Under the pieces are notes generated by a model, which saw only the letters and a list, made by a program, of their open reading frames with translations, was not told the DNA's origin and searched no databases. From contig CAZJBP010000053.1 of NCBI GenBank assembly GCA_964544115.1, positions 1 to 21,442 of the forward strand: 21,442 nucleotides of DNA, written 5' to 3'. Positions 14,123-21,442 of this stretch are shown here, one piece after another. How positions within the stretch are numbered: position 1 is the first letter of the stretch; every line of letters begins with the position of its first letter. This DNA is from CAZJBP01 sp964544115 (GTDB taxonomy: Bacteria > Verrucomicrobiota > Kiritimatiellia > UBA8416 > JADHWI01). Made by a program: the position numbers and the translations under genes.

Positions 14123-17100
14123 CGCCTTCCCTCTCGTTGAGAACCGAACGCTCCGCCGGGCGCCACTCCAGACGGTAGAGCCGGAAACCGAGTTCACGGC
14201 GGTCGGCGGCCGAGCCCGCGGCCGCCGCCGGGCTCCACGCCTCAGTCTTGAATCGCACCTGAACCAATCCGTTCCGCGCATCGGCCACCGTGAACTCCAA
14301 TTCGTGGGCGCCAGCCACGGGGCCGACCTTAACAGGCAGAGCGGTCTGCCCGGAACCGTCGAGATCCACCTCCAGGCTGCACGGCTTCCCCTGGCCGCTC
14401 GACGCGACGATGCGCAGACGATAGGCCTTCAGCCCCGCGGAAAGCGGGACCCACGCCGACGACGTCCCGCGGCTCCAGACAAACGGGCCATACTCGTCGC
14501 GTTCGGGGGGGTAGAAACCTGTGAGCACATCGCACGTGGCCCGTGACCCGGGGTCTGCCACAACGGTGTCCCCCACGACAGCGCAACGGGGCGCCACCAT
14601 GCCGCCGCCCTCGACGACGATGTCTCCCTCGAAAGGCCCCGCTGCGTCGACGCCGACGCAGACCTGGCGCGCATCGGCGGGATCCGGCATCACCCCAAAC
14701 GAGCGGCCGCCCCAGAGCAGGCGAAGCGAGGCGACGCCGGCTTTGGCCGGCGGATCGGCAAACGCCCCGCCCCGCACGACCACGCCGCGCGTGCCTTCCG
14801 GCAGGCGGACCGGGACGTGGCGCCAGGCCTGACGGAGGACCGCACGGAGCAGGCGCGCCCCGCCGGCCGGGAGCCCGTCAATGCGGATGCCCGTCGGGCC
14901 GACAAAGACGTTCGTGCCGGAGGTCGGGCCGGGCAGCGGAAACCAGATGGTGTTGACGGTCATGCCCTCGGCCAGGACCACGCCCGTGGACTCGTGAACC
15001 ACGCGCACATGCGCTGGGTCGACAACCGCATTGAGAAGCAGCCCCGCGCAGGTGAACACGTCCGCGCGTTGCCGCACGGGCAGGCTCAACCGATACCCGT
15101 CGGCGGCGAGCCGGAACCCCCACGTCCGCTCGCGAGGATCACGGGCCACAATCCACTCCCCGGCGTCCGGTCGGGCGTCGGAACCGAGCGCCAGGCCGAG
15201 TTCCTCGCCCCACGAGACCAGCGACGCCCCGAATGCCGACGGCAGCGGGCCGCCGTCCAGGCGCTTGAACACGGCCACAGTGGCTCCTGAGGAAACCGCC
15301 ACAGGCGCCAGGGGGATGAACCCACCGCGCACCTGCGAGGTGTCCACGGCCACGCCGTCGAGGGTCACCGCCAGCTCCGAGGCGGCGATCGGCGCGTCGA
15401 TCCGCAGGGCCGCGGCTCCTTCCGGAGGCACGGCGAGGGACGCGCGGTACACCGTGTTGGACGGGGGGCGCAGTTCCAGCAGCTTCAACACCGGGGCATC
15501 CAGCAGGGCTCCGAGGTGGTAGTCGGCCGACGCGAAGGTTGCGGCCGGAACAAGGTCGTACTCCGCGGACAGCTGCTTCGCGTCGATATTGCGCCAGTCG
15601 ACCAGGTTCGCGTGACTCGGATCGTGGTCCACGTTGTCCAGCCAGAAGACCCGCGTCCGCCCGCACTGCCGCTGGATCAGCGTCCGCGCGGCGTCGAGGT
15701 CCGAGAAATTGACGAGATCCTGGAACCGCACCACGTCCAGCGGCGTCAGCGCGCCGATCACGTCCCGCACGGCCCGGTTTGCCAGGACGACGCCGTCGGC
15801 CGGCACGGCTTTCTCCACGGCGGCGGCCAGCTTCAGCGCATCCCGGCACGAGAAGGCGGTGGCCCGGTCGCTGGCGGGCAATCGCAGCCAGGGCCGCGGC
15901 CAGAGCGCCAGGGCCAGCACCGGCAACACCGGGAGGAAGGCCGAGACGCGTCCGATTCGCGGGATCCGCCGCGCACCGGCCATGGCCAGGGACAGCGCCG
16001 CATGCACGCCCTCGGCCAGAAACGCCACGTAGGGAATCAGGGCGAAATACATCAGGCGCGGGTCGGCGTTGCGCCACTGGATGTAGAGGGCCACGTGCAG
16101 GACGAACAGGCCCAGCATCACGCGGCCGACCACGCGACGCTGGGCCCAGAGGCAGCCCGCCGCGGCCAGCAGCAAAGCCGGCCACGTGAACAGCCCCGCC
16201 CCGAAATACAGCTTGGCGTAGAGCCGAAGGGTCGTCGCGACGTTCCCCGCCGAAAGGCCGGCCCCCGTTTCCGCCAGCGAGTAGTTGCGCGTCTCGCGGA
16301 TCGACTGCAGGCTCACCCACGGCACGCCGGTGGTAACCGCGTTCTGGATCAGGAGCGGCGCAACGCCCAGCAGGAACAGAGCCGCGCATTGCGCCGTCAG
16401 CACGACCTTGCGCTCGCAGCGGCGAAAGGCCGAGGAAGCCAGCACGGCTCCGGCGAGGACCGGCAGGTAGACGACGTTCGCCTCCTTCACGCTGCAGGCC
16501 CAGCCGGCCAGGAACGCGGCGACCCACAGCACGCGCCGATCGCGGCCGCCGACATAGGCGACCACGGCCCACGCCGCACCGAGGATGCAGGCGACGTACA
16601 GCGGCTCCCTCCAGGCATAGGAGAACTGCGCAAAGGAACCGGGGTCCGCCAGCGGAAGCAGCAAGGCCGCAGTCACGCCGACGGCAGCCCCGGCACCGCT
16701 CTTCGCGCCGCCGCCGGCTATCGCGGCGGCCAGCAGCGCGAGCACGACCGCCAACAGCGCCAGGTTCAGGTGCGTCGCCAGCCATGCCCCGCCCAGGCGC
16801 CAGGCGGCGGCAAGAACCAGCGGGTAGCCCGGCGCCACCGTGAAGGCGGTCCGACCGTTCGGCAGGATGTTTGTGTTCCACGAGGCGCCGGACGTCGGAC
16901 GGTCCGGCGACCGCCCCAGTTCGGCCACCGCATCGGTCACCGGCGTGGAGAGGAAGAAATGCCCGCCGGCCAGGTTGCGGGAATACTGCAGGTACGTGTA
17001 AGGGTCGCCACCCGTCCGCCCGCCGTGCACGGCCGCCACCCCGGCCAGCATGCGCACTCCGCCCAGAAGACCGATCAGGACGGCGACCGCCGCAGTCGTC

Positions 17101-17159
17101 TTCCACCCGCGCGCAGTGCCTGCGGTGTTTCCGATCGTCTGGTTGGCTGTCTGCTGCAT
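14109..17159 (-). CDS. Very large membrane protein: GT-C-like N-terminal half fused to a long beta-rich C-terminal region
   Basis: This protein has 1016 residues. Residues about 20-480 contain ten or more hydrophobic segments, and the first loop reads GGDPYTYLQYSRNLAGG (Asp52), the D-x-Y-x-Y pattern of GT-C enzymes. Residues about 480-1016 are soluble and beta-rich, with no span, and are probably exposed outside the membrane. The tail (LEFTVADARNG, FKTEAWSP, RRELGFRLYRLEW) resembles jelly-roll-like C-terminal modules often attached to bacterial glycosyltransferases. It may glycosylate lipid-linked or surface acceptors. The frame is open upstream to 17891, but the ATG at 17159 has GGGAG 6 nt before it and a promoter-like pair just upstream, and the extension would overlap the divergent esterase gene. 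It is followed, with a 14-nt overlap, by a second membrane protein. The substrate is unknown. Confidence 0.7.
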   Translation of the reverse strand: MQQTANQTIGNTAGTARGWKTTAAVAVLIGLLGGVRMLAGVAAVHGGRTGGDPYTYLQYSRNLAGGHFFLSTPVTDAVAELGRSPDRPTSGASWNTNILPNGRTAFTVAPGYPLVLAAAWRLGGAWLATHLNLALLAVVLALLAAAIAGGGAKSGAGAAVGVTAALLLPLADPGSFAQFSYAWREPLYVACILGAAWAVVAYVGGRDRRVLWVAAFLAGWACSVKEANVVYLPVLAGAVLASSAFRRCERKVVLTAQCAALFLLGVAPLLIQNAVTTGVPWVSLQSIRETRNYSLAETGAGLSAGNVATTLRLYAKLYFGAGLFTWPALLLAAAGCLWAQRRVVGRVMLGLFVLHVALYIQWRNADPRLMYFALIPYVAFLAEGVHAALSLAMAGARRIPRIGRVSAFLPVLPVLALALWPRPWLRLPASDRATAFSCRDALKLAAAVEKAVPADGVVLANRAVRDVIGALTPLDVVRFQDLVNFSDLDAARTLIQRQCGRTRVFWLDNVDHDPSHANLVDWRNIDAKQLSAEYDLVPAATFASADYHLGALLDAPVLKLLELRPPSNTVYRASLAVPPEGAAALRIDAPIAASELAVTLDGVAVDTSQVRGGFIPLAPVAVSSGATVAVFKRLDGGPLPSAFGASLVSWGEELGLALGSDARPDAGEWIVARDPRERTWGFRLAADGYRLSLPVRQRADVFTCAGLLLNAVVDPAHVRVVHESTGVVLAEGMTVNTIWFPLPGPTSGTNVFVGPTGIRIDGLPAGGARLLRAVLRQAWRHVPVRLPEGTRGVVVRGGAFADPPAKAGVASLRLLWGGRSFGVMPDPADARQVCVGVDAAGPFEGDIVVEGGGMVAPRCAVVGDTVVADPGSRATCDVLTGFYPPERDEYGPFVWSRGTSSAWVPLSAGLKAYRLRIVASSGQGKPCSLEVDLDGSGQTALPVKVGPVAGAHELEFTVADARNGLVQVRFKTEAWSPAAAAGSAADRRELGFRLYRLEWRPAERSVLNEREGDGQD

Positions 17160-17186
17160 TCCACGCTCCCGCTCCGGAACGCGCAG

Positions 17187-17215
17187 ACAGTAGCCGAAGA
17201 CGGGGCGCGTGTCGA
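17187..17215 (-). promoter_or_regulatory. Putative promoter of the GT-C gene pair
   Basis: On the minus strand, TCGACA (17210-17215), exactly 17 nt, then TACTGT (17187-17192) forms a reasonable sigma-70-type pair. It ends 27 nt before the ATG at 17159, so the leader would be short and contain the GGGAG ribosome site. It lies within the 99-nt gap between divergent genes. Sequence match only. Confidence 0.38.
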
Positions 17216-17258
17216 CCGAAGCTTGACCGGCCGGGGCCATGTGTCGGATCCTCGCGCC

Positions 17259-17867
17259 ATGGCACGTGCGGTCAGACTCCTCGCCTGCAGCAGCCTGGCG
17301 CTTCTGCTTTGCGGCTGCGGCGCACCGAGCCTGAGGGAGATGCCTCGGGATGCCGTGGTCCTTGCCTTCGGCGACAGCCTGACCTTCGGCACCGGCGCGG
17401 CGCCTGCCGACAGTTACCCCGCCGTCCTGTCGCGACTGACCGGGCTGAAGGTCATCAACGCGGGCGTGCCCGGCGAGGTGACCGACGACGGGCTCAAACG
17501 CCTGCCCGGCCTGCTGCGGGCCCACGCGCCCGCACTGCTGATTCTCTGCCATGGCGGCAATGACCTGCTCCGCGGCACCAACGACCGCCGCATCGCGGAG
17601 AACCTGTCGGCCATGGTGGCACTGGCGCAGGAGGCCCATGCCGAGGTGCTTCTTCTGGCGGTCCCACGGCCGAGGATCCTGTTGCGGCCGCCGAAGTTTT
17701 ACGCGCAGGTTGCCGACGAGCACGGCGTGCCGCGCGATGTCGAGACGCTGCCGCGGATTATCGGGAAGCCGGCGTGGATGGCCGATGAAGTGCACCCGAA
17801 CGCGCGTGGCTACGAGGAACTCGCTCGCGCCGTAGCGGGACGCATCCGCATCGGGCGCCAGCCGTAA
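17259..17867 (+). CDS. SGNH/GDSL-family esterase, predicted lipoprotein (TesA-like)
   Basis: A 202-residue hydrolase of the SGNH superfamily (arylesterase, thioesterase, lysophospholipase or carbohydrate deacetylase). The blocks are clear: block I LAFGDSLTFG with catalytic Ser40, block II NAGVPGEVTDDG, block III HGGNDLL with Asn101, and block V ADEVHPNARGY with Asp176 and His179. The N-terminus has Arg5 in a positive region, a hydrophobic core, and LLCGC ending at Cys20, a lipobox with an unusual Cys at -2, so a lipid-anchored envelope protein is likely. The ATG at 17259 gives this signal; the frame stays open far upstream, but that extension is the antisense of the GT-C gene and is rejected. 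It is transcribed divergently from the GT-C gene, 99 nt away. It might remove acyl groups from the same surface glycans; that is inference. Confidence 0.88.
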   Translation: MARAVRLLACSSLALLLCGCGAPSLREMPRDAVVLAFGDSLTFGTGAAPADSYPAVLSRLTGLKVINAGVPGEVTDDGLKRLPGLLRAHAPALLILCHGGNDLLRGTNDRRIAENLSAMVALAQEAHAEVLLLAVPRPRILLRPPKFYAQVADEHGVPRDVETLPRIIGKPAWMADEVHPNARGYEELARAVAGRIRIGRQP

Positions 17868-17963
17868 CCGCTTGTTCGACGGAAGCGACATGATGAGAGA
17901 CTGCCTGTGGCCGCTGGCGTCGCTCGGGTAGATGTGCAGCGTTCGGCTACCGGTTACGGAAGA

Positions 17964-18000
17964 TTGACATCACACATCCGTATGTGTGAGCATATGTGTG
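17964..18000 (+). promoter_or_regulatory. Putative vapBC promoter/operator with three half-sites
   Basis: TTGACA at 17964-17969 is a perfect -35 hexamer, but no good -10 follows at 16-18 nt. An 8-bp perfect inverted repeat overlaps it: TCACACAT (17970-17977), 4-nt spacer, ATGTGTGA (17982-17989). A third copy, ATGTGTG (17994-18000), follows in direct orientation, 12 nt from the second and touching the Shine-Dalgarno site. Palindromic operators in this position are standard for VapB autorepression, so antitoxin binding here would block both promoter and ribosome site. Confidence 0.55.
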
Positions 18001-18011
18001 GAGGTGAGATT

Positions 18012-18212
18012 ATGGCGACCAATCTTGAGCTTGATGACCGGTTGATCAGAGAGGCAGTCACACTCGGAAACCACCGCACGAAGAAGGCGGCGGTAACCCA
18101 GGCGTTGAGCGACTACGTCCGCCATCTGCGACAGGATAGAATTCTGGACCTCTTTGGGAAGGTCGATTTTAACCCCGCTTACGACTACAAGCGGCAGCGG
18201 GCAAGGGCATGA
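18012..18212 (+). CDS. vapB: VapB-type antitoxin
   Basis: A 66-residue antitoxin of the short VapB/DUF2191 ribbon-helix-helix-like kind. The N-terminal strand and helix (MATNLELDDRLIREAVTLG, then RTKKAAVTQALSDYVRH) is the DNA-binding part. The C-terminal arm (ILDLFGKVDFNPAYDYKRQR) contains the pattern that wraps the toxin. It neutralises the VapC RNase and probably represses its own operon. The ATG at 18012 follows a strong GGAGGTGA (18000-18007); the frame is open to 17907, but that extension would translate through the operator. Its stop overlaps the vapC start by 4 nt (ATGA), the usual coupling in this family. The locus is less GC-rich than its surroundings. Confidence 0.9.
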   Translation: MATNLELDDRLIREAVTLGNHRTKKAAVTQALSDYVRHLRQDRILDLFGKVDFNPAYDYKRQRARA

Positions 18213-18670
18213 GAGTCCTGATTGACACGAGCATCTGGTCTCTGGCGTTGCGTCGCAGCGAGGACACGCAGCATTATGAGGTAGAAGAACTGCGGAGGCT
18301 GATTTCGGCTCACGTGGCTGAGATCATTGGGCCAATCAGGCAGGAGGTACTCTCAGGGGTTCGTGACCCGGCGCAGTTTGACCGACTGGAATCGCACCTC
18401 GCCGCATTTGCCGATCTGCCGTTGCTGATGGAGGACTACGTGACGGCGGTGAAGTTCTACAATCTCTGCCGATCCAAAGGCATTCAAGGATCCAACACCG
18501 ACTTCCTCATCTGCGCACTAGCCGTGAGGCGCGACCTCGCCGTGTTCACCACAGACGTGGACTTTGCACACTTCGCAAAATGCCTTCCGGTCGTGCTGCA
18601 TGAAATGAGAAAGACGGCAGAACCAACCCCCGCGCGTTATCGTCGCTCCGCTCCGAGACGTGAGGAGTAG
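18209..18670 (+). CDS. vapC: VapC-type PIN-domain toxin ribonuclease
   Basis: A 153-residue PIN-domain protein; VapC toxins are magnesium-dependent endoribonucleases that cut tRNA or rRNA when the antitoxin is lost. The acidic residues of the fold are in place: LIDTSIW (Asp6), IRQEVLSG (Glu46), SNTDFLICALA (Asp98) and FTTDVDFAHFAK (Asp116/Asp118). The last 15 or so residues (ARYRRSAPRREE) run past the PIN domain and are basic, a slightly long tail that might come from a changed stop. It overlaps vapB by 4 nt. The active site is intact, so the toxin is probably functional. Confidence 0.92.
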   Translation: MRVLIDTSIWSLALRRSEDTQHYEVEELRRLISAHVAEIIGPIRQEVLSGVRDPAQFDRLESHLAAFADLPLLMEDYVTAVKFYNLCRSKGIQGSNTDFLICALAVRRDLAVFTTDVDFAHFAKCLPVVLHEMRKTAEPTPARYRRSAPRREE

Positions 18671-18998
18671 CGCTCAAGCGCCGCGCCGCATGGACCAACA
18701 GGGGCCGCGGGCATCTTCCTGCCTGACGACGCCGTTACGTTGGCGTTCACCCTGAGCCGCGCTTGCGGCGATAGGGTGCGACGCCGAATTCGATTCTCAT
18801 TTCTCTCCCTAAGCGCAGGCCCCGGTCCACGAACCGTACGTGGCCCCTTTGCTGACACGGCTCCACGGAGCCTCGCCCTCCCGGCGAAACCTCAAGCAGT
18901 GCGTGATGCGCCGTTTGGGCGAGACTCCGTCGAGCCGCGTCGACGCGTTGGCGCGTGCAAAGACCGCGCAATTCCTCTGCTCGTCCAGACGCAACCGA
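18671..18998. other. 328-nt non-coding gap with repeat and intron-relic candidates
   Basis: This gap lies between the converging vapC and GH95 genes. Several short frames are open here, but none has a ribosome site or a recognisable product. It contains a 6-bp hairpin (GGCTCC, 2 nt, GGAGCC at 18859-18872) next to a GAGGGCGAGGCTCC-type sequence on the minus strand. That sequence resembles intergenic repeats I associate with planctomycete-like genomes. A group II intron domain V-like segment adjoins it (separate entry). No clear terminator with a T-run was found for either flanking gene. Confidence 0.4.
18831..18863 (-). ncRNA. Possible degenerate group II intron domain V
   Basis: On the minus strand, GAGCCGTG (18856-18863) and TACGGTTC (18831-18838) pair over 8 bp with the AGC triad and a following CG bulge, as in the lower stem of intron domain V. 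The 33-nt length is one short of the canonical 34. The upper stem does not pair well and the tetraloop is AAAG rather than GAAA. No reverse transcriptase lies nearby. If real, this is a decayed relic; chance or another hairpin repeat is a serious alternative. Confidence 0.3.
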
Positions 18999-21419
18999 TC
19001 ATAGGCCGTCTTGTCGGAAACTGATCTCGTACGTCTGGCCGCTTTCAAGGTCCGCCACGACCGTGCCGTCGCCGCGTTCCTCCGCGGCCACTTGCGCGCG
19101 GGCGCCGCCGACCGCCGCGATCCGCTGGCCAACCGGCGGTCGAAGCGCGATGCGGCGGTCGAGCGTGGTGCGCAAGCGGACCTTGACCGCGCGTCCGTCC
19201 AGCCAATCGAGGTCGACCTCCAGGCCGCCGCGGGCGCGCAGCCCCTTCACCGACCCGGTGGCCCAGGCCTTCGGCAACGCGGGCAGCAGGGCGATTTCAC
19301 CGGCATGCCCTGGGCCTGTCGAAAGGGCATGGCTCTGCAGCAGCATTTCCGGCACCGCTGCCGTGTAGCCAAGGTTGCCGTCAATCTGGAAGACGGCGTT
19401 CGGGGAGACACGGTCGAACAGGTTTGGCGCGATCAGGTTCTGCAGCAGGCTCACGACATACTCGTGTGCCTTTTCGCCGTCTCCGAGCCGGGCGAACAAG
19501 TTGATGGTCCAGGCGCAGCTCCAGCCGACCTGGCTGGAGCCGTTCGCGAGGCGGACCTCGAGCGACTTCCGGGCCGCGGCGGCCAGTTCCGGCGTGGCGC
19601 GCGGAGTGATCTGCCGGCCGGGATACAGTGCGAACAGGTGCGACAGGTGCCGGTGACCCGGCTCGGCGTCCTTGAACGGATCGGGCCATTCCATGAGCCG
19701 GCCGTCGGCGCCGAGCCGCGGGCCAGCCAGTTGTGCGCGGGCATCGCAAACGCGGCGGACAAGATCGTCGTGAATGCCCAGTTCGCCGGCCGCGTCGAGG
19801 ACGTTGCCGAACAAGTCCCATATCTGCTGCTGGTCCATTGCCGGTCCCATGCAGAGCCAGCCGCGCTGACCGTCGGCGGCGATATACTCGTGCTCGGGAG
19901 AAGTGGACGGACCCGAGACGAGCTGGCCGGTCTTCGGATCACTGACCAGCCAATCGAGGTAGAACTCCGCGGCCCCTGTCATGACGGGATAAGCGCGTTT
20001 GAGGTACTCGCGGTCGCCGGTGAATGCGTAATGCTCCCAGATGGGCTGGGCGAGCCAGGCCGCCGCCCCCATGTACATTCCAAAGGCCGGATGCTCGGGC
20101 GCGGAGGTGAAGCCCCACACGTTCGCGACCGTATGCACGATCCAGCCGCGGGCGTTGTAATGCGCCCTGGCCGTCTTGCCTCCGGGAACGCGCCACGCGT
20201 CAACCTGATCGAACAGCGGCGGGAAACACTCGGAGAGGTTGGCCGTTTCGACGCACCAGTGGTTCATTTGCAGGTTGAGGTCCAGCGTGTACTGGCCGCA
20301 CCACGGGGTCCGGATCTGGTCGGCCCAGATTCCCTGCAGGCTGGAGGGCAGGCTGCCGGGGCGGGAGCTCGAAATCAGCAGATAACGGCCGTACTGGAAC
20401 AGCAACGCCTCCAGGTCGGGATCGGGAGTCTTGTCTTCGGCCATGCGCTTCAATCGCCGATCGGTCGGCAGCGAGCGGGATTGCTTGCCGCCCAGGTCCA
20501 GGGAGACACTGCGAAACAACTTCTGATAGTCGCTCAGGTGCGACCTGCGCAACTTGTCGTACGGTTCTGCCGCGGCTGCCGCGAGTTGGCTGGCTGTCAA
20601 CTTCTCATGCGGATTGCCGCGATAGGGCGGCTGCAGCGTGTAGTCCGTGGCAGCGGCCAGGAGCAGCGTGACGGCATTGGCCCCCTCCACGCGCAGGTCA
20701 TTTCCCGTGGCGCTCACCTTGCCGCCATCAACGACTGCCTTGAGCCGGGCCATGAACTTCATTCCGGTCTCGCCGCCGCCGCCGTCGTCCAATTGCCCGC
20801 TCATGACCAACCCGTCGGCGTCGTTGGCTGTCGTGGCAAACCGTTCCGGCCGCGTGAGGCCGGCGGTGAATCCGATCCTGCCGGGCTTGTCGCAGGTCAG
20901 ACGCACGACCAGAACCTGGTCCGGTGCGCTCGAAAAGACCTCGCGCGTGAACATGGCGTCGCCCAGCCGATAGGTCACCGTGGCGACGGCAGTATCGAGG
21001 TCGAGCGCGCGACGGTAGTCGACGGGCCGGTCCTGGCCGTCGAACGTCAACGTCAGGTCGCCGAGTGTCTGGTAGCACCCGAAGGGCACGTTCGCGCCAT
21101 CGGCAAACTTGGAGCCGGCGCCCTTGCAGATGAGCTTCTTTATGGCGAGGGCATTGGCGTCCGCGTACTTGCCGTCGAAGAGAAGCCGGCGCACTTCCGG
21201 CAACGCCGCCAGTGCCTCGGGATTGTCGCTGTCCTGCGGCGAGCCGGACCACACACTGACTTCATTCAATTGGAGCCGCTCGGTATCAACGCCGCCGAAG
21301 ACCATGCAGCCGAGACGGCCGTTGCCGACCGGCAGCGCCTCCATCCATTCCGCCGCCGGCCTGTCATACCACAGGGCCAGCGATCCGCCGTCATGAGCCG
21401 TTGGAGATTCCGAGGACAT
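18999..21419 (-). CDS. GH95 family glycoside hydrolase (alpha-L-fucosidase or alpha-L-galactosidase)
   Basis: An 806-residue inverting exo-glycosidase that would remove terminal alpha-1,2-linked L-fucose (or L-galactose) from glycans. The N-terminal beta-sandwich begins LWYDRPAAEWMEALPVGNGR and LQLNEVSVWSG. The (alpha/alpha)6 barrel has WADQIRTPWCGQYTLDLNLQ (365-384) then MNHW, SGPSTSPEHEY with the presumed general acid Glu509, HRHLSHLFALYPGRQ near 589-603, and FQIDGNLGYTAAVPEMLLQS with Asp680. Characterised members have an N-x-N pair before QMNYW (Bifidobacterium AfcA Asn421/Asn423); here the first is Asp380 and the second Asn382. There is no signal peptide, so the enzyme is either cytoplasmic, acting on imported oligosaccharides, or exported by a route not visible here. 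The ATG at 21419 has GGAG 7 nt upstream. The gene is complete and stands alone in this window. Confidence 0.93.
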   Translation of the reverse strand: MSSESPTAHDGGSLALWYDRPAAEWMEALPVGNGRLGCMVFGGVDTERLQLNEVSVWSGSPQDSDNPEALAALPEVRRLLFDGKYADANALAIKKLICKGAGSKFADGANVPFGCYQTLGDLTLTFDGQDRPVDYRRALDLDTAVATVTYRLGDAMFTREVFSSAPDQVLVVRLTCDKPGRIGFTAGLTRPERFATTANDADGLVMSGQLDDGGGGETGMKFMARLKAVVDGGKVSATGNDLRVEGANAVTLLLAAATDYTLQPPYRGNPHEKLTASQLAAAAAEPYDKLRRSHLSDYQKLFRSVSLDLGGKQSRSLPTDRRLKRMAEDKTPDPDLEALLFQYGRYLLISSSRPGSLPSSLQGIWADQIRTPWCGQYTLDLNLQMNHWCVETANLSECFPPLFDQVDAWRVPGGKTARAHYNARGWIVHTVANVWGFTSAPEHPAFGMYMGAAAWLAQPIWEHYAFTGDREYLKRAYPVMTGAAEFYLDWLVSDPKTGQLVSGPSTSPEHEYIAADGQRGWLCMGPAMDQQQIWDLFGNVLDAAGELGIHDDLVRRVCDARAQLAGPRLGADGRLMEWPDPFKDAEPGHRHLSHLFALYPGRQITPRATPELAAAARKSLEVRLANGSSQVGWSCAWTINLFARLGDGEKAHEYVVSLLQNLIAPNLFDRVSPNAVFQIDGNLGYTAAVPEMLLQSHALSTGPGHAGEIALLPALPKAWATGSVKGLRARGGLEVDLDWLDGRAVKVRLRTTLDRRIALRPPVGQRIAAVGGARAQVAAEERGDGTVVADLESGQTYEISFRQDGL

Positions 21420-21442
21420 AGAACTGCTCCGGTTTTCCGGGC

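Noticed and set aside
15516..17258. In-frame upstream extension of the SGNH hydrolase on the plus strand
   Set aside because: It is antisense to the GT-C gene and would bury the lipoprotein signal sequence that starts at 17259.
15139..17265. A 708-codon minus-strand frame within the large GT-C gene
   Set aside because: Alternate frame of the same DNA; the 1016-residue product has helices, the D-x-Y-x-Y loop and a recognisable tail.
17862..17959. 9-bp inverted repeat CCGTAACCG / CGGTTACGG around the SGNH gene stop and the vapB upstream region
   Set aside because: The arms are 80 nt apart and this length is expected by chance; no hairpin function is plausible.
1..21442. CRISPR arrays, tRNA or rRNA genes, complete insertion sequences
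   Set aside because: None seen: no regularly spaced direct repeats, no cloverleaf with a T-arm motif, and no transposase or integrase reading frame.

Overview
The window is GC-rich bacterial chromosome, densely coded, with strong Shine-Dalgarno sites. It carries peptidoglycan and envelope-glycan genes. MurA, several very large GT-C membrane proteins, a GH95 fucosidase and intergenic hairpin repeats fit a PVC-superphylum-like bacterium (Planctomycetota, Lentisphaerota or Kiritimatiellota), but no marker gene fixes the phylum, so this is only a tentative placement.

Layout. (1) 1-3592, plus strand: a non-coding leader, then transketolase and MurA, a housekeeping pair. (2) 3593-5441: a less GC-rich patch with one secreted protein of unknown function on the minus strand, bracketed by two long intergenic hairpins (24-bp and 31-bp stems). 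(3) 5442-10126, minus strand: a tight four-gene operon, read in the order Wzx-like flippase, NeuA-HAD phosphatase fusion, NeuB-type synthase and polysaccharide-pyruvyl-transferase-family protein, with gaps of 6, 6 and -1 nt. (4) 10344-17159: three large GT-C-type membrane proteins, one on plus and two overlapping on minus; the plus gene and the second minus gene overlap tail-to-tail by 118 nt. (5) 17259-17867: an SGNH-hydrolase lipoprotein, divergent from the GT-C pair. (6) 18012-18670: a VapBC toxin-antitoxin pair with a recognisable operator. (7) 18671-18998: a non-coding stretch with a repeat and a group II intron domain V-like relic. (8) 18999-21419, minus: a complete GH95 glycosidase.

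How the genes fit together. The operon in (3) looks like a compact nonulosonic-acid (sialic acid or KDN) module. The synthase resembles the animal NANS type, which makes a 9-phosphate. The next enzyme carries both a CMP-sialate cytidylyltransferase and an intact KdsC-type HAD phosphatase. Two polypeptides could therefore do condensation, dephosphorylation and CMP activation. A flippase and a PF04230 protein complete the operon, and there is no recognisable sialyltransferase. The synthase lacks the usual C-terminal SAF domain. This operon is the best candidate in the window for an unusual system. MurA has Asp where most bacteria have the fosfomycin-target Cys.
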